Below are positions 9,481 to 18,270 of a stretch of 36,076 nucleotides of DNA, piece after piece. The position numbers and the translations under genes are program-made. This stretch comes from Lachnospiraceae bacterium (GTDB lineage Bacteria > Bacillota > Clostridia > Lachnospirales > Lachnospiraceae): NCBI GenBank assembly GCA_024682115.1, contig JAIKZO010000139.1:1-36076 (forward strand), given 5' to 3'. Below the pieces are notes generated by a model. The model had not been told where the DNA came from and searched no databases. It saw nothing but the letters and a program-made list of their open reading frames with translations. Numbering within the stretch: position 1 is the first letter of the stretch; each line of letters begins with the position of its first letter.

Positions 9481-11361
9481 TCATTTCAGCGAAAGAGAAA
9501 GCCTCTTCATTGCCTCTTCCTTAAGATGAATAACATCTATCTTCCCGCTTCCCAGCAGAGGGAATTCATCAAATACGACAAAATAGCTGGGTATCATATG
9601 CCTGGCAAGGTTCCCGTCAAGTTTTGACTTAAGTTTTGCTTCGTCGAACTCTGCGCCATCATTAAGTCTTATGCAGGCACATACTTCCTCGCCGAAGAAC
9701 GCGCTTGGAACACCTATAACCTTAACATTATTTACCTCATCCAGTGCCGATACGGCCTTTTCGACAGCTGCCGGCATAATGTTCTCTCCTCCGCGGATGA
9801 TCAGCTCCTTCAGCCTGCCTGACAGGTGCAGATAGCCTTCTTCATCAAAATATCCGAGGTCTCCGGTATGAAGCCATCCATTCTCATCGATAGACTGTTC
9901 TTCAATGGGAAGTTTATAATAACCCATCATCAGATTGATGCCCTGTGCCAGGATCTCACCCTGCTCTCCCGTCTTGCATTCCTCATGTGTCACGGGATCA
10001 GCGATCAAAACGCGTATATTCTTGCTGGGTTTTCCAACCGTATAAAGGATATGCTCTTCCGTATCCACATAATCCGTAGCACTCACCGGTGTCATCTCGC
10101 TTAATCCGTAACCTGATTTGAAGTGATTATTTGGCATTTTTTCACGGAACATCTTCATCTGTGATTCCGTTGCAGCGGCGCCGCCCACTGCGGTAAGTCT
10201 CAGGCTTGAAAAGGTCTCCGTATCAAAATCCGGATTGTTCAGCAGCGCTATAAGAAGTGTGGGAACTGAATGCATGATCGTACAATGCTCGCTTCTCATT
10301 ACCCTTATTATAGTATCCGTTCTGTTATCATCCGGAATATAAAGGATCGCATTTGACATCGCACACGGCAACAGGCAACCTGATAATCCGAAGATATGGA
10401 ACAGCGGAAGTATCAGCAGATTTTTATCGTCAGCTGAAAGCAGCTGCGTTTCCAGCTGTATTGAAGCGTTGTTCAGCAGATTATAGGGTGAAAGTATGAC
10501 TCCCTTAGGTCTGCCTGTAGATCCCGATGTGAATATGACCGTACAAGGCATATCGTAATCGGAATCCGCTTCATATTTTCCGATAAGCTGATCATATTCT
10601 GATATCCTCCGGTCAAATTCCACGGTTTTGTCTATAGCATAAAATGATCGAAGTTTTCCGTCAGAAGCCTGTTTTACCGCATCGAGAAAACCATCTTTAT
10701 TGTCCTTCATTTCCCTGAGGTTGCCATAGCAAAGAACACTGATGTCCCCCAGCGATACTATCTGCCCTATCTCCGCAGCCTGAAGCGTAGGGTTGATCAG
10801 CATTGCTATCGCACCCAGTTTCTGCACGGCATAATATGTAAGAACCCAGTTAACGGAGTTGGCTCCGCATATTCCCACATGGCTTCCTTTTTTAACCCCG
10901 AGCTTATTAAGGTCATCAGCGATTATCTGAACCAGCTTACCTATCTTTATCCAGGTATACTCTCCATGATCCCCCTTAAGGACAACAACATCCGGGCATT
11001 CCTTAACCTTATCCCTTAGCAGCCTGCTTATAGTCTTTCGTACATAGGTGGAAACTTCACCCGTAGCCTTTGATATTGAAAGACTGCTGTCAAATCCGGT
11101 CATCTCAAAGATCTCATAAACATCATCATTTACGTTAATGATATTCATGTTTTCGGACTTGAACCTTCGGGCACATATCATTATTTCCCTCAGACCGGCA
11201 GAGGATACATGGCTTACATCTTTAAAATCAAAGGTTATCTTATTGCCCTCAGGTTCCAGTTCGGAAATGCTCTTCCTGAAATCGGAAGAAGTATCTGAAT
11301 CTATCCTTCCGTTTACCGAAACATAGTATTCGTTGTTCATTTTTTCACATAATACGTACAT
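9481..11361 (-). CDS. STAS domain fused to an AMP-forming acyl-CoA/acid ligase
   Basis: 626 residues. Residues 1-95 are a STAS domain with VSSAGLREIM (Ser54 at the SpoIIAA phosphorylation position) and VYEIFEMTGF. Residues 100-626 are a complete ANL-superfamily ligase: P-loop FTSGSTGRPKGV (about 275-287), GYGLSEMTP, HTGDLGYFDEEGYL, GRLKELIIRGGENI and the C-terminal lysine in GSGKIDV. Such enzymes adenylate a carboxylic acid and usually pass it to CoA. No carrier protein is encoded nearby, so acyl-CoA for the acyltransferases at 11383, 13441 or 18267 is the likely product. GGAAGGGAG supports the start. Ligases of this family normally begin directly with the catalytic domain; an N-terminal STAS module is unusual. 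The acid used (fatty or aromatic) cannot be read from the sequence. Confidence 0.88.
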   Translation of the reverse strand: MYVLCEKMNNEYYVSVNGRIDSDTSSDFRKSISELEPEGNKITFDFKDVSHVSSAGLREIMICARRFKSENMNIINVNDDVYEIFEMTGFDSSLSISKATGEVSTYVRKTISRLLRDKVKECPDVVVLKGDHGEYTWIKIGKLVQIIADDLNKLGVKKGSHVGICGANSVNWVLTYYAVQKLGAIAMLINPTLQAAEIGQIVSLGDISVLCYGNLREMKDNKDGFLDAVKQASDGKLRSFYAIDKTVEFDRRISEYDQLIGKYEADSDYDMPCTVIFTSGSTGRPKGVILSPYNLLNNASIQLETQLLSADDKNLLILPLFHIFGLSGCLLPCAMSNAILYIPDDNRTDTIIRVMRSEHCTIMHSVPTLLIALLNNPDFDTETFSSLRLTAVGGAAATESQMKMFREKMPNNHFKSGYGLSEMTPVSATDYVDTEEHILYTVGKPSKNIRVLIADPVTHEECKTGEQGEILAQGINLMMGYYKLPIEEQSIDENGWLHTGDLGYFDEEGYLHLSGRLKELIIRGGENIMPAAVEKAVSALDEVNNVKVIGVPSAFFGEEVCACIRLNDGAEFDEAKLKSKLDGNLARHMIPSYFVVFDEFPLLGSGKIDVIHLKEEAMKRLSLSLK

Positions 11362-11382
11362 TGAATTCTCCCTTCCGGTAAA

Positions 11383-12543
11383 TCAAGCCTTACCTGCCGC
11401 TGCCTCTTTTTTTGCTTTCTTTGTCTTCTGATGTTTGTTATATGCAGCTGAAATAAGTATGGTTATTGCGGCCAGCACCAGTCTTATTATTATCTTTTCC
11501 GCCATGGTGTTTTCACCGACAATTGCGTCATAGACCGTCAGAAGGTTTGCAAATATGTAATGAATAAGATATATGTACAGACTGATATCCCCCAGATACA
11601 TCAGCGGCCTGGCGCAGCAGAGTTTCGTTATATACCCTCGGTTCACGATAAAAATATATATAAGAGGAGTACAAAAGATCATTGGAACGAATGCATAGCA
11701 ATCCGTTACAGGCCTTAGCCCGGGTAATATCTCACCGTTGCTTATCTTTTTGACCAGTACGGATCCTGCAAAGAAAAATACAATGACAATTACCTCTATC
11801 ACGGTCCAAAGCGCAGCTGAATACTCTTTCCGAGCATCCCCCTGCTCCTTTTTATGAATATGATACAGGTATCCGAATACACAGCCCTCGAAGAAAAGAA
11901 CCGTCTGTGTTATCGGGAAATTTCCCTGATACCAATAATATATTTCTCCGTCATAATTGGTGTTTACGGCTATGATCGCCATACTCACAACATTTACAGC
12001 CACGATGATCGCGGTCAATATAAGTATTTTTGACGTGGTCCTGAGCTTCTGAAGCAGTTTCAGTATCCACGGGAACATGAAATATGCAAACAGCATGACA
12101 GATAAGAACCATGAAGGTCCGTTAAAATTCATAATATAATTCTTTCTGTCCGGAACCCAGGATTGCAGAAGTGCCAGGTTGACTCCGAAACGGAATAAAA
12201 ACCTGGCGATCGATGATGCAACCATCTTCCCGCTCAGCAGGAAGAACAGGCAGAAGAGAATAACAAACTGGATACAAGCTGTCTCTACATGCAGCGGATA
12301 CAGCTTCCTGATCTTTCCGATGGAAAATTTCAGATTGTCGGTAACGGAACACGGAATATCCCTATCCAAGTAAGAATATACCATCATAAATCCGGAGATC
12401 AGGAAGAACAGTGATAATACCCAGGTGGTACTCCACTTAGTCAGCACCGGAAAAAGATGCAAAAATCCCAGATGACCCATCATCACGACCAGGCAGCAGA
12501 AAAACCGCATCGACTGGATCGCATTAAATCTTTCTTTTTTCAT
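11383..12543 (-). CDS. Membrane acyltransferase, acyltransferase-3 family
   Basis: 386 residues with about ten membrane helices. The N-terminus has the family hallmark IQSMRFFCCLVVMMGHLGF, with Arg13 and His24 in the positions expected for acyltransferase-3/OafA-like proteins, and later the LSLFFLISGFMM segment. These integral membrane enzymes move acyl groups, often acetyl or succinyl, onto sugars of extracellular or lipid-linked glycans. The C-terminal tail is basic (KKAKKEAAAGK). It sits four bases after the GT14-like gene and 21 bases before the STAS-ligase gene, so its substrate is probably the glycan or glycolipid assembled by this operon. AGGGG precedes the ATG. Donor and acceptor are unknown. 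Confidence 0.85.
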   Translation of the reverse strand: MKKERFNAIQSMRFFCCLVVMMGHLGFLHLFPVLTKWSTTWVLSLFFLISGFMMVYSYLDRDIPCSVTDNLKFSIGKIRKLYPLHVETACIQFVILFCLFFLLSGKMVASSIARFLFRFGVNLALLQSWVPDRKNYIMNFNGPSWFLSVMLFAYFMFPWILKLLQKLRTTSKILILTAIIVAVNVVSMAIIAVNTNYDGEIYYWYQGNFPITQTVLFFEGCVFGYLYHIHKKEQGDARKEYSAALWTVIEVIVIVFFFAGSVLVKKISNGEILPGLRPVTDCYAFVPMIFCTPLIYIFIVNRGYITKLCCARPLMYLGDISLYIYLIHYIFANLLTVYDAIVGENTMAEKIIIRLVLAAITILISAAYNKHQKTKKAKKEAAAGKA

Positions 12544-12547
12544 TTGT

Positions 12548-13438
12548 TTATACCCCTGCCTTCAAAGTGTCTCGAATCTTATATATGATCTCTTTATCCT
12601 TATCTATGTCAAATTTCCTGGCAAACAGCATTCCGCTTGACATCAGTTCATCATAGTCGCCGATCTGCCATACGTATGGATATCCCCTTACCCAATCGAT
12701 CTTGCGGAACACCGTATCTTCATAATCATGAGATTTCTCGTTATATATCTGCCATTTTCCTTTGCCGTATAAACGGACATAAGTCTGGAGTACGCTTTCA
12801 TCCGAGGACAATGCAAAATGCGTCTTCTTCAGTATCTTTTCCTCGTGTCTTATATAATCCTCAGCAAGCTCATGAGTAATGCTGTTCCAGTTGCACCCGC
12901 GGCTCAGTCCTGTTTTAACACCGAGCTTAACCTGAATATCAACAAGCACCCTGTCCAGTTTTCGCAGCCTTTCATATCCTTTTGAATGAACATGATCCTT
13001 GCCGCGGGCAGCCTTTGACATCAGGAAACGGCAAAAATGCCAGTATGCACAGTTCCTGTTAGTCGAGGCCGTCTCAGAGTCAAAGTTGATCAGCTGCTTC
13101 CCCCGTATCCCTTCAAAAAACTCATCTATCTGGGCATTGGTCTTAAGCGGAAGATCGGATCCGGATATCAGATGGTAATAATCATGGTAAGTCTTTGTGG
13201 CTTCCCTGAGTAAGAAGAACTGGCATTTGGTCTGCGAAATATCGGCCCAATAGATCTTGAACTCCTTATAAACATGAATACCTGCTTTTTTAACAAAAGA
13301 TTTCAGATCATCTGTATCCATATCTGACTTTGCATCTATATGTATATACAAATCGTTGTTCTCACAATCAAGCAATTCAAGAAGAACACCAAGCAATTCC
13401 TTTTGATTGTGTGCCATTATCATATACGCATGTTTCAT
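12548..13438 (-). CDS. GT14-like beta-1,6-N-acetylglucosaminyltransferase (core-2/I-branching family)
   Basis: 296 residues without membrane segments. The sequence opens with KHAYMIMAHNQKELLGVLL, then DLYIHIDAKSD, HDYYHLISGSDLPL and, near the end, FALSSDESVLQTYVRL. These are the blocks of bacterial core-2/I-branching-like (GT14) transferases. Family members transfer GlcNAc or a related sugar from a UDP donor to an acceptor sugar, often making branches in surface polysaccharides. The gene starts two bases after the condensation-like gene and ends four bases before the acyltransferase-3 gene, in a tightly coupled run. GGATGAG is the likely ribosome site, lying over the stop of the upstream gene. 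Donor sugar and linkage are not deducible. Confidence 0.82.
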   Translation of the reverse strand: MKHAYMIMAHNQKELLGVLLELLDCENNDLYIHIDAKSDMDTDDLKSFVKKAGIHVYKEFKIYWADISQTKCQFFLLREATKTYHDYYHLISGSDLPLKTNAQIDEFFEGIRGKQLINFDSETASTNRNCAYWHFCRFLMSKAARGKDHVHSKGYERLRKLDRVLVDIQVKLGVKTGLSRGCNWNSITHELAEDYIRHEEKILKKTHFALSSDESVLQTYVRLYGKGKWQIYNEKSHDYEDTVFRKIDWVRGYPYVWQIGDYDELMSSGMLFARKFDIDKDKEIIYKIRDTLKAGV

Positions 13439-13440
13439 TT

Positions 13441-14745
13441 CTACTCATCCTCCCTTGGTATTTCTCCCAGATAATCCAGGCTCATAACACATGCATCCTT
13501 ATGCTTTATATCAATATCCGTACATGAAAGCTCATCACAGAAAGCATCTTTAAGAGTATCATCTTTTCCGTTGGAACAGAACGTAAATCTAAGAGTATCC
13601 CTGAATCCGAACATTGATATGTCCATACTCTTTTTTACCGGTACCGATATTTCCTCAACCGAGCATACCAGATCATTCATTTCCTGCGGGATCTTAAACA
13701 GCCCCATATTGGAAATAAACGGATAATCATCCGGCTTGCTCTCTGCTTTTCTGACAAAGAAAAGCTTTATCTTCGAATCGTTCAGGTCTATATACTGTTT
13801 TGCCGCCATCGCTACCTGAAAGGAATTGTCAAAAGTTTTTATTATCTCGCCATCCCGGGTAACCTTATTGAGAAGCCCTCTGACCTGTAAACAGGCATCC
13901 TTGACTGACATCTCATCCCACTCAGGCAGGTAAAACAGATATGAATATGTTGACATTTCTGTAAGGGAAATACTTCCCGTCCGCTTCCTTATATCCACGG
14001 CGATGTAACATAGTATCGGTTGATCCGACACGGAATACTGTTTTCTGATAGCCCTTGAAAGCAGCACGAATGCCATACATACAGGTGTTGTATCGTTACC
14101 GTGAACTATCTCCATCCACTGCTTCATATCTACATCAATGCCGGTTTTGTAAAAGCTGTCTTCATAAAACATACCGGAGATCTCGGGAACGGAAAATACA
14201 TTATCCGGTATTGATACCTCCGGATCTTCCGGTGCCTTAAGGGCTTCTTCATTTTCTTCCATATAATCCGTGATCGTTCTTGAATACGCCGGTCCGGCCA
14301 GATCTTCGGTTGTATATATGCTGCCGTCATTTTCAACATCATGACCTGTTTCTCTGGCATAGAAAAACAGAAAGTGTCTTAGAAAGATCTGCCCTCCCAT
14401 TCCGTCAGTAAGGGCATGGAAAAAAAATATGGCGAGAGAATCCCCTATGGCTGAGACCCTGAAAAGATACCCGTTAGTCTCATCCGTCCCCAATGCTCTG
14501 GGCACATCATCGGTAAAGACCGGTAATCCGGCAGGATTATCCTTCAGAATGATCTCGTGTCCGTCCCTGCTTTTATAAGGCCGCATACCAAACCTGGGGA
14601 AAAGCTCCAATGTAGATCTTAACGCTCCGGAAAGCGCGTCAATATCAACATTTTCCGACATACGGACCCTGAATCCAAAAACAGCGGAATGCTCCTTTAC
14701 GTCCGTGAAAAATCTCATTTCCTCTTTAGGCAAAAAAACCATCAT
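13441..14745 (-). CDS. Condensation-domain-like O-acyltransferase (PapA/alcohol acetyltransferase fold), copy B
   Basis: About 434 residues from the chosen start. The FFFHALTDGMGG segment is an intact HxxxDG catalytic motif of the chloramphenicol-acetyltransferase/condensation superfamily, and NGYLFRV precedes it at the usual distance. Stand-alone members of this kind, such as PapA proteins and alcohol acetyltransferases, move acyl groups from CoA or carriers to hydroxyls. The frame stays open to an ATG at 14826, but that would lie inside the ABC gene. The start at 14745 follows that gene's TGA by one base and has AAGGA upstream, so it is preferred. A homologue (copy A) lies on the other side of the ABC pair, so the product may receive two acyl groups. 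Acceptor unknown. Confidence 0.8.
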   Translation of the reverse strand: MMVFLPKEEMRFFTDVKEHSAVFGFRVRMSENVDIDALSGALRSTLELFPRFGMRPYKSRDGHEIILKDNPAGLPVFTDDVPRALGTDETNGYLFRVSAIGDSLAIFFFHALTDGMGGQIFLRHFLFFYARETGHDVENDGSIYTTEDLAGPAYSRTITDYMEENEEALKAPEDPEVSIPDNVFSVPEISGMFYEDSFYKTGIDVDMKQWMEIVHGNDTTPVCMAFVLLSRAIRKQYSVSDQPILCYIAVDIRKRTGSISLTEMSTYSYLFYLPEWDEMSVKDACLQVRGLLNKVTRDGEIIKTFDNSFQVAMAAKQYIDLNDSKIKLFFVRKAESKPDDYPFISNMGLFKIPQEMNDLVCSVEEISVPVKKSMDISMFGFRDTLRFTFCSNGKDDTLKDAFCDELSCTDIDIKHKDACVMSLDYLGEIPREDE

Positions 14746-14746
14746 T

Positions 14747-16522
14747 TCACCCGGCTTCCTTATTATCATCAAACTGGCTGTAGTAAAGCTCGGAATATAA
14801 TCCGCCCTTTTCCAGCAGTTCTTCATGAGTTCCTATTTCTATAACATCTCCGTCCTTCATAACGAATATCTGATCCGCATTTCTGATGGTAGAAAGCCTG
14901 TGTGCGATAACAAACGAAGTCCTTCCGGCTGTAAGCTTGTCTATCGCCGACTGGATAAGCAGCTCCGTACGCGTATCGATATTGCTCGTGGCTTCGTCCA
15001 GAATAAGGATCGGTGCATTTTTGACCATAGCTCTCGCGATCGTAAGGAGCTGTTTCTGGCCTGCGGATACCTCAGACTGTTCGCTGATCACGCTGTCTGC
15101 TCCGTCAGGCAGGGAATTAACGAAGAACTCAAGTCCGGCATCCTTAAGGACTCTCTTCAGTTCCTCGTCGGATACATCTTCTTTTCCATATACAACATTT
15201 TCTCTTATTGAACCTTTGAAGGTCCAGACGTCCTGCAGGACCATTCCGATATGTTTGTGAAGTTCCTCGCGCGAAATGCTTTTTACGGGTATATCGTCTA
15301 TATATATCTGCCCGCTGTCGGTATCATAGAATCTCATAAGCAGGTTGACCAGAGTACTTTTCCCCGCCCCGGTCGGACCGACGATGGCTACCTTTTGTCC
15401 GGCTGTGACCGTTGCAGACAGATCATGTATTATGGTCTGATCAGGTGAATATCCGAAGCGCACATGCTCGAATCTGACATTTCCCGACACGCTCTTTAAT
15501 GATTCCTTAACGGTTTCCTCCGTCATTTCCTCCGCCTCGAGGATCTCGCTTATACGATCCGCACATGCTGCTGCCGGCTGAAGCGATGAAACAAACTGTA
15601 TCAGTCCTGAAACAGGTGATGAAAACAGATTGGCATACAGTATAAAAGCAACGATTTTTCCTACAGATACCCCGCCATGATCGGAAACCAGAAGCGCCGC
15701 CCCCGTCACACACACAGCTATGTATCCAAGATTACCCGAAAATGTCATGACCGGCTGCATCAGTCCGGACAAAAATCTTGAAAGAAGCGAACTGGTATAT
15801 AATTCCCTGTTTTTTTCCTCAAATTCCCGTATAACATCTTCTTCGCAATTAAACGCCTTTACAACAAGATGTCCGGAAAACACCTCATTGATCTGACCGT
15901 TAGCTTTCCCAAGCATTTTTTGCTGCTTTACGAACTGAGGCTGACTTATCTTAAAGGTGTAGGAAAAAAGAAACAAACCTATGGCTGTAGCCAGGATCAG
16001 ACTTATCGTCATAAAGACATTTGTGGTCAGCATAAGGACGAGACACAGGATCAAAGAAGCCAGATTGGCAACCGCCGAACCTATCGTTCCCGAAATGGAA
16101 GTGGTCAGCGTATCCACATCATTGATCATCCGGCTCTGAATATCTCCTTCAGATTGCCTGTCAAGGTATGAAAGGGGGAGCCTGTTGATCTTGCTGTCTA
16201 TCTCTTTTCTGAGGCCCGCCGAAAAATCCGCGGAGAGATCACTCATCTTTTTACCCTGAAAGAAATTTCCGAATGAGTATATGACCAGAAATACAAAGAA
16301 CAGCACTATCGGTCCTCTGACATCCGAAATACTCATGTCACGATACAGATTCTCTTCAATGTAATTCACTACAGCCTGAATCTGTCCCGGCAAAAGGATC
16401 AGAGACAATGAAGATATAACGGACAGAACCGTTATTACCGTTACTCTGAGTTTATATGGTTTGATCTTTTTAATTAGAAATCGGATTCCGTTCTTCATAA
16501 TATGTTTTTCCGTTCCGGTCAC
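14747..16522 (-). CDS. ABC exporter half-transporter B, of a heterodimer (canonical Walker B, altered signature)
   Basis: 591 residues: six-helix exporter domain (about 1-330) plus ATPase. Walker A GPTGAGKSTL, Walker B LILDEATSNID with the catalytic Glu, and VIAHRLST are intact, but the signature reads VSAGQKQLL instead of LSGGQ. The partner gene directly upstream has the opposite defects, the pattern of heterodimeric exporters with one degenerate ATP site. The start is a GTG overlapping the partner's stop (GTGA), implying translational coupling; an in-frame ATG at 16498 is an alternative and neither has a strong ribosome site. Proteins of this class export lipids, lipid-linked molecules, peptides or drugs. 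Placed between two acyltransferases, it probably exports the operon's acylated product. Confidence 0.88.
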   Translation of the reverse strand: MTGTEKHIMKNGIRFLIKKIKPYKLRVTVITVLSVISSLSLILLPGQIQAVVNYIEENLYRDMSISDVRGPIVLFFVFLVIYSFGNFFQGKKMSDLSADFSAGLRKEIDSKINRLPLSYLDRQSEGDIQSRMINDVDTLTTSISGTIGSAVANLASLILCLVLMLTTNVFMTISLILATAIGLFLFSYTFKISQPQFVKQQKMLGKANGQINEVFSGHLVVKAFNCEEDVIREFEEKNRELYTSSLLSRFLSGLMQPVMTFSGNLGYIAVCVTGAALLVSDHGGVSVGKIVAFILYANLFSSPVSGLIQFVSSLQPAAACADRISEILEAEEMTEETVKESLKSVSGNVRFEHVRFGYSPDQTIIHDLSATVTAGQKVAIVGPTGAGKSTLVNLLMRFYDTDSGQIYIDDIPVKSISREELHKHIGMVLQDVWTFKGSIRENVVYGKEDVSDEELKRVLKDAGLEFFVNSLPDGADSVISEQSEVSAGQKQLLTIARAMVKNAPILILDEATSNIDTRTELLIQSAIDKLTAGRTSFVIAHRLSTIRNADQIFVMKDGDVIEIGTHEELLEKGGLYSELYYSQFDDNKEAG

Positions 16523-18270
16523 ATGGCTTTTTCTGCAAGCTGGGTTCTGGCGATCTCCATGTATATTTCGCAGGTGTTCATTAATTCTTCATGAGTTCCG
16601 CTTCCTACGATACGTCCCTCATCCATAACATATATCCTGTCCGCATTTCTGATCGTTCCTATTCTCTGTGCAACGATCAGCACGGTTGCATCTCCTGCGG
16701 TTTTCCTGAGCGTTTTGCGAAGCCTGTTATCTGTCGCAAAGTCAAGTGCCGAAAACGAGTCATCAAACAGGAATATCTCCGGGTCACGGCATATAGCCCT
16801 TGAAATAGTGAGCCTTTGCCTTTGTCCTCCCGAGAAATTACTTCCTCCGGACTGAACCTTTGTATCATATCCATCCGGTTTTTGTTCTATGAATTCCCTC
16901 GCCTGCCCGATATCGGCTGCGCGCTGGATCTCACCTAACGTGGCACTGAATCTTCCGTTATCTCCATATGCGATGTTGCCCGCTATGGTTCCTGTAAACA
17001 GGCGGCTTTTTTGCGGCACATAACCCAGAAGATTTCTGAGGTCCTTCTGCCTGTAGTCTCTGACATCAACTCCGTTTACAAGTATCTGTCCCTCGGTGGC
17101 ATCATAGAATCTTGGAATAAGATTCATTAATGTAGTCTTGCCACTGCCGGTAGCACCGATAAACGCAACAGTCTGACCTTTCCCGGCTGTAAATGATATG
17201 TCTTTTAAAACATATTCCGGAGAATTCGGATATCTGAAGCTGACATTCCTGAATTCAACCGTCCCTTTCAGGTCGGTTTTAACGTTTCCCTCTCCGTCAG
17301 TTATTGCAGGGATTGTTTCCAGCACTTCTCCGATCCGCTTTGAAGAAACAAGCGTCCTGGGCATCATAATGATGGTCTGGATCAGGAATAAAAATGCCTG
17401 TACTATCTGAAGAGCATATGAAGAAAAAGCCACCATATCTGCGGTGATATTGGCTTTTTCCGCGTTGGGCGTATTCATGACTACCCCGATCCCGAGGACA
17501 TAAATAAACAGGTTCAATGAAAACATGACGGCCACAAAGCCCGGCATCATCAAAGCCACATAGGTTCCCGTCTTGCGATTCACTCCGGACAGATTCTCGT
17601 TTGCCACGGAAAAACGCCTTGAATGAAAATCATATGAATTAAAGGCATGGATCACCCTGATACCGGAAATATGCTCTCTTGCCAGCCCGTTGAGTTCATC
17701 GGAATAAAGTTGAGTTCTGGCCATGAGAGGTGCACACAAAATAATAACCGCTACAGTCAGAATCATAATGATAAGGATCGCTACCGCTGTAGTGATAGTC
17801 CACTCGGATTGTTTGCCCGATATCTTATATATGGCTATTCCGGCCAGAAACGGTGCTTTTATCAGCATCTGCAATCCGGTCGTGAAAAAGACCTGGATCA
17901 TCTGTATATCCTGTGTGCATCTGGTTATCAGGCTGGCCGATCCGAACCTTCCCATCTCTTCCATTGAAAAATCAAGAGTCTTTTTGAATACGGCACTTCT
18001 AAGATCACACGATAACGAAGCAGCTATCCCTGAAATGAGATAACCCGAAATACCGCACAGTATCAGACTCAGAAGCGCACATACAAACATTGCGCATCCG
18101 GGACCGATGACCGCATTGACTGAAGCATTTTCCCCCTCGATGATCTTGGTCATCTGTGACATATAATCCGGGATCTTAAGTTCCAGATATGCCTGCAGGA
18201 TTATAAGGATCACACATACCGGTAAGAAGGCTATGCTTTTCTTATTAAAATATCTGAGTATTACCCTCAT
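16519..18270 (-). CDS. ABC exporter half-transporter A, of a heterodimer (degenerate catalytic site)
   Basis: 583 residues: membrane domain (about 1-320), then an ATPase with Walker A GATGSGKTTL and a good signature FSGGQRQRL. Walker B is FLFDDSFSALD, with Asp in place of the catalytic Glu, and the switch region is IVAQRIGT, with Gln in place of His. These changes mark the non-hydrolysing site of asymmetric exporters such as TM287/288 or BmrCD. The gene overlaps the stop of the condensation-like gene by ATGA, with GGAGTGATAA upstream, and overlaps the partner by four bases, so the three are translationally coupled. Role inferred from context: half of the exporter for the glycolipid-like product. 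Multidrug export is the alternative, but the position deep inside a biosynthetic operon speaks against it. Confidence 0.9.
   Translation of the reverse strand: MRVILRYFNKKSIAFLPVCVILIILQAYLELKIPDYMSQMTKIIEGENASVNAVIGPGCAMFVCALLSLILCGISGYLISGIAASLSCDLRSAVFKKTLDFSMEEMGRFGSASLITRCTQDIQMIQVFFTTGLQMLIKAPFLAGIAIYKISGKQSEWTITTAVAILIIMILTVAVIILCAPLMARTQLYSDELNGLAREHISGIRVIHAFNSYDFHSRRFSVANENLSGVNRKTGTYVALMMPGFVAVMFSLNLFIYVLGIGVVMNTPNAEKANITADMVAFSSYALQIVQAFLFLIQTIIMMPRTLVSSKRIGEVLETIPAITDGEGNVKTDLKGTVEFRNVSFRYPNSPEYVLKDISFTAGKGQTVAFIGATGSGKTTLMNLIPRFYDATEGQILVNGVDVRDYRQKDLRNLLGYVPQKSRLFTGTIAGNIAYGDNGRFSATLGEIQRAADIGQAREFIEQKPDGYDTKVQSGGSNFSGGQRQRLTISRAICRDPEIFLFDDSFSALDFATDNRLRKTLRKTAGDATVLIVAQRIGTIRNADRIYVMDEGRIVGSGTHEELMNTCEIYMEIARTQLAEKAM

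Noticed and set aside
14746-14826. Longer start for condensation-like copy B
   Set aside because: It would overlap the ABC gene by 80 bases; the start at 14745 has a ribosome site and follows the ABC stop by one base.
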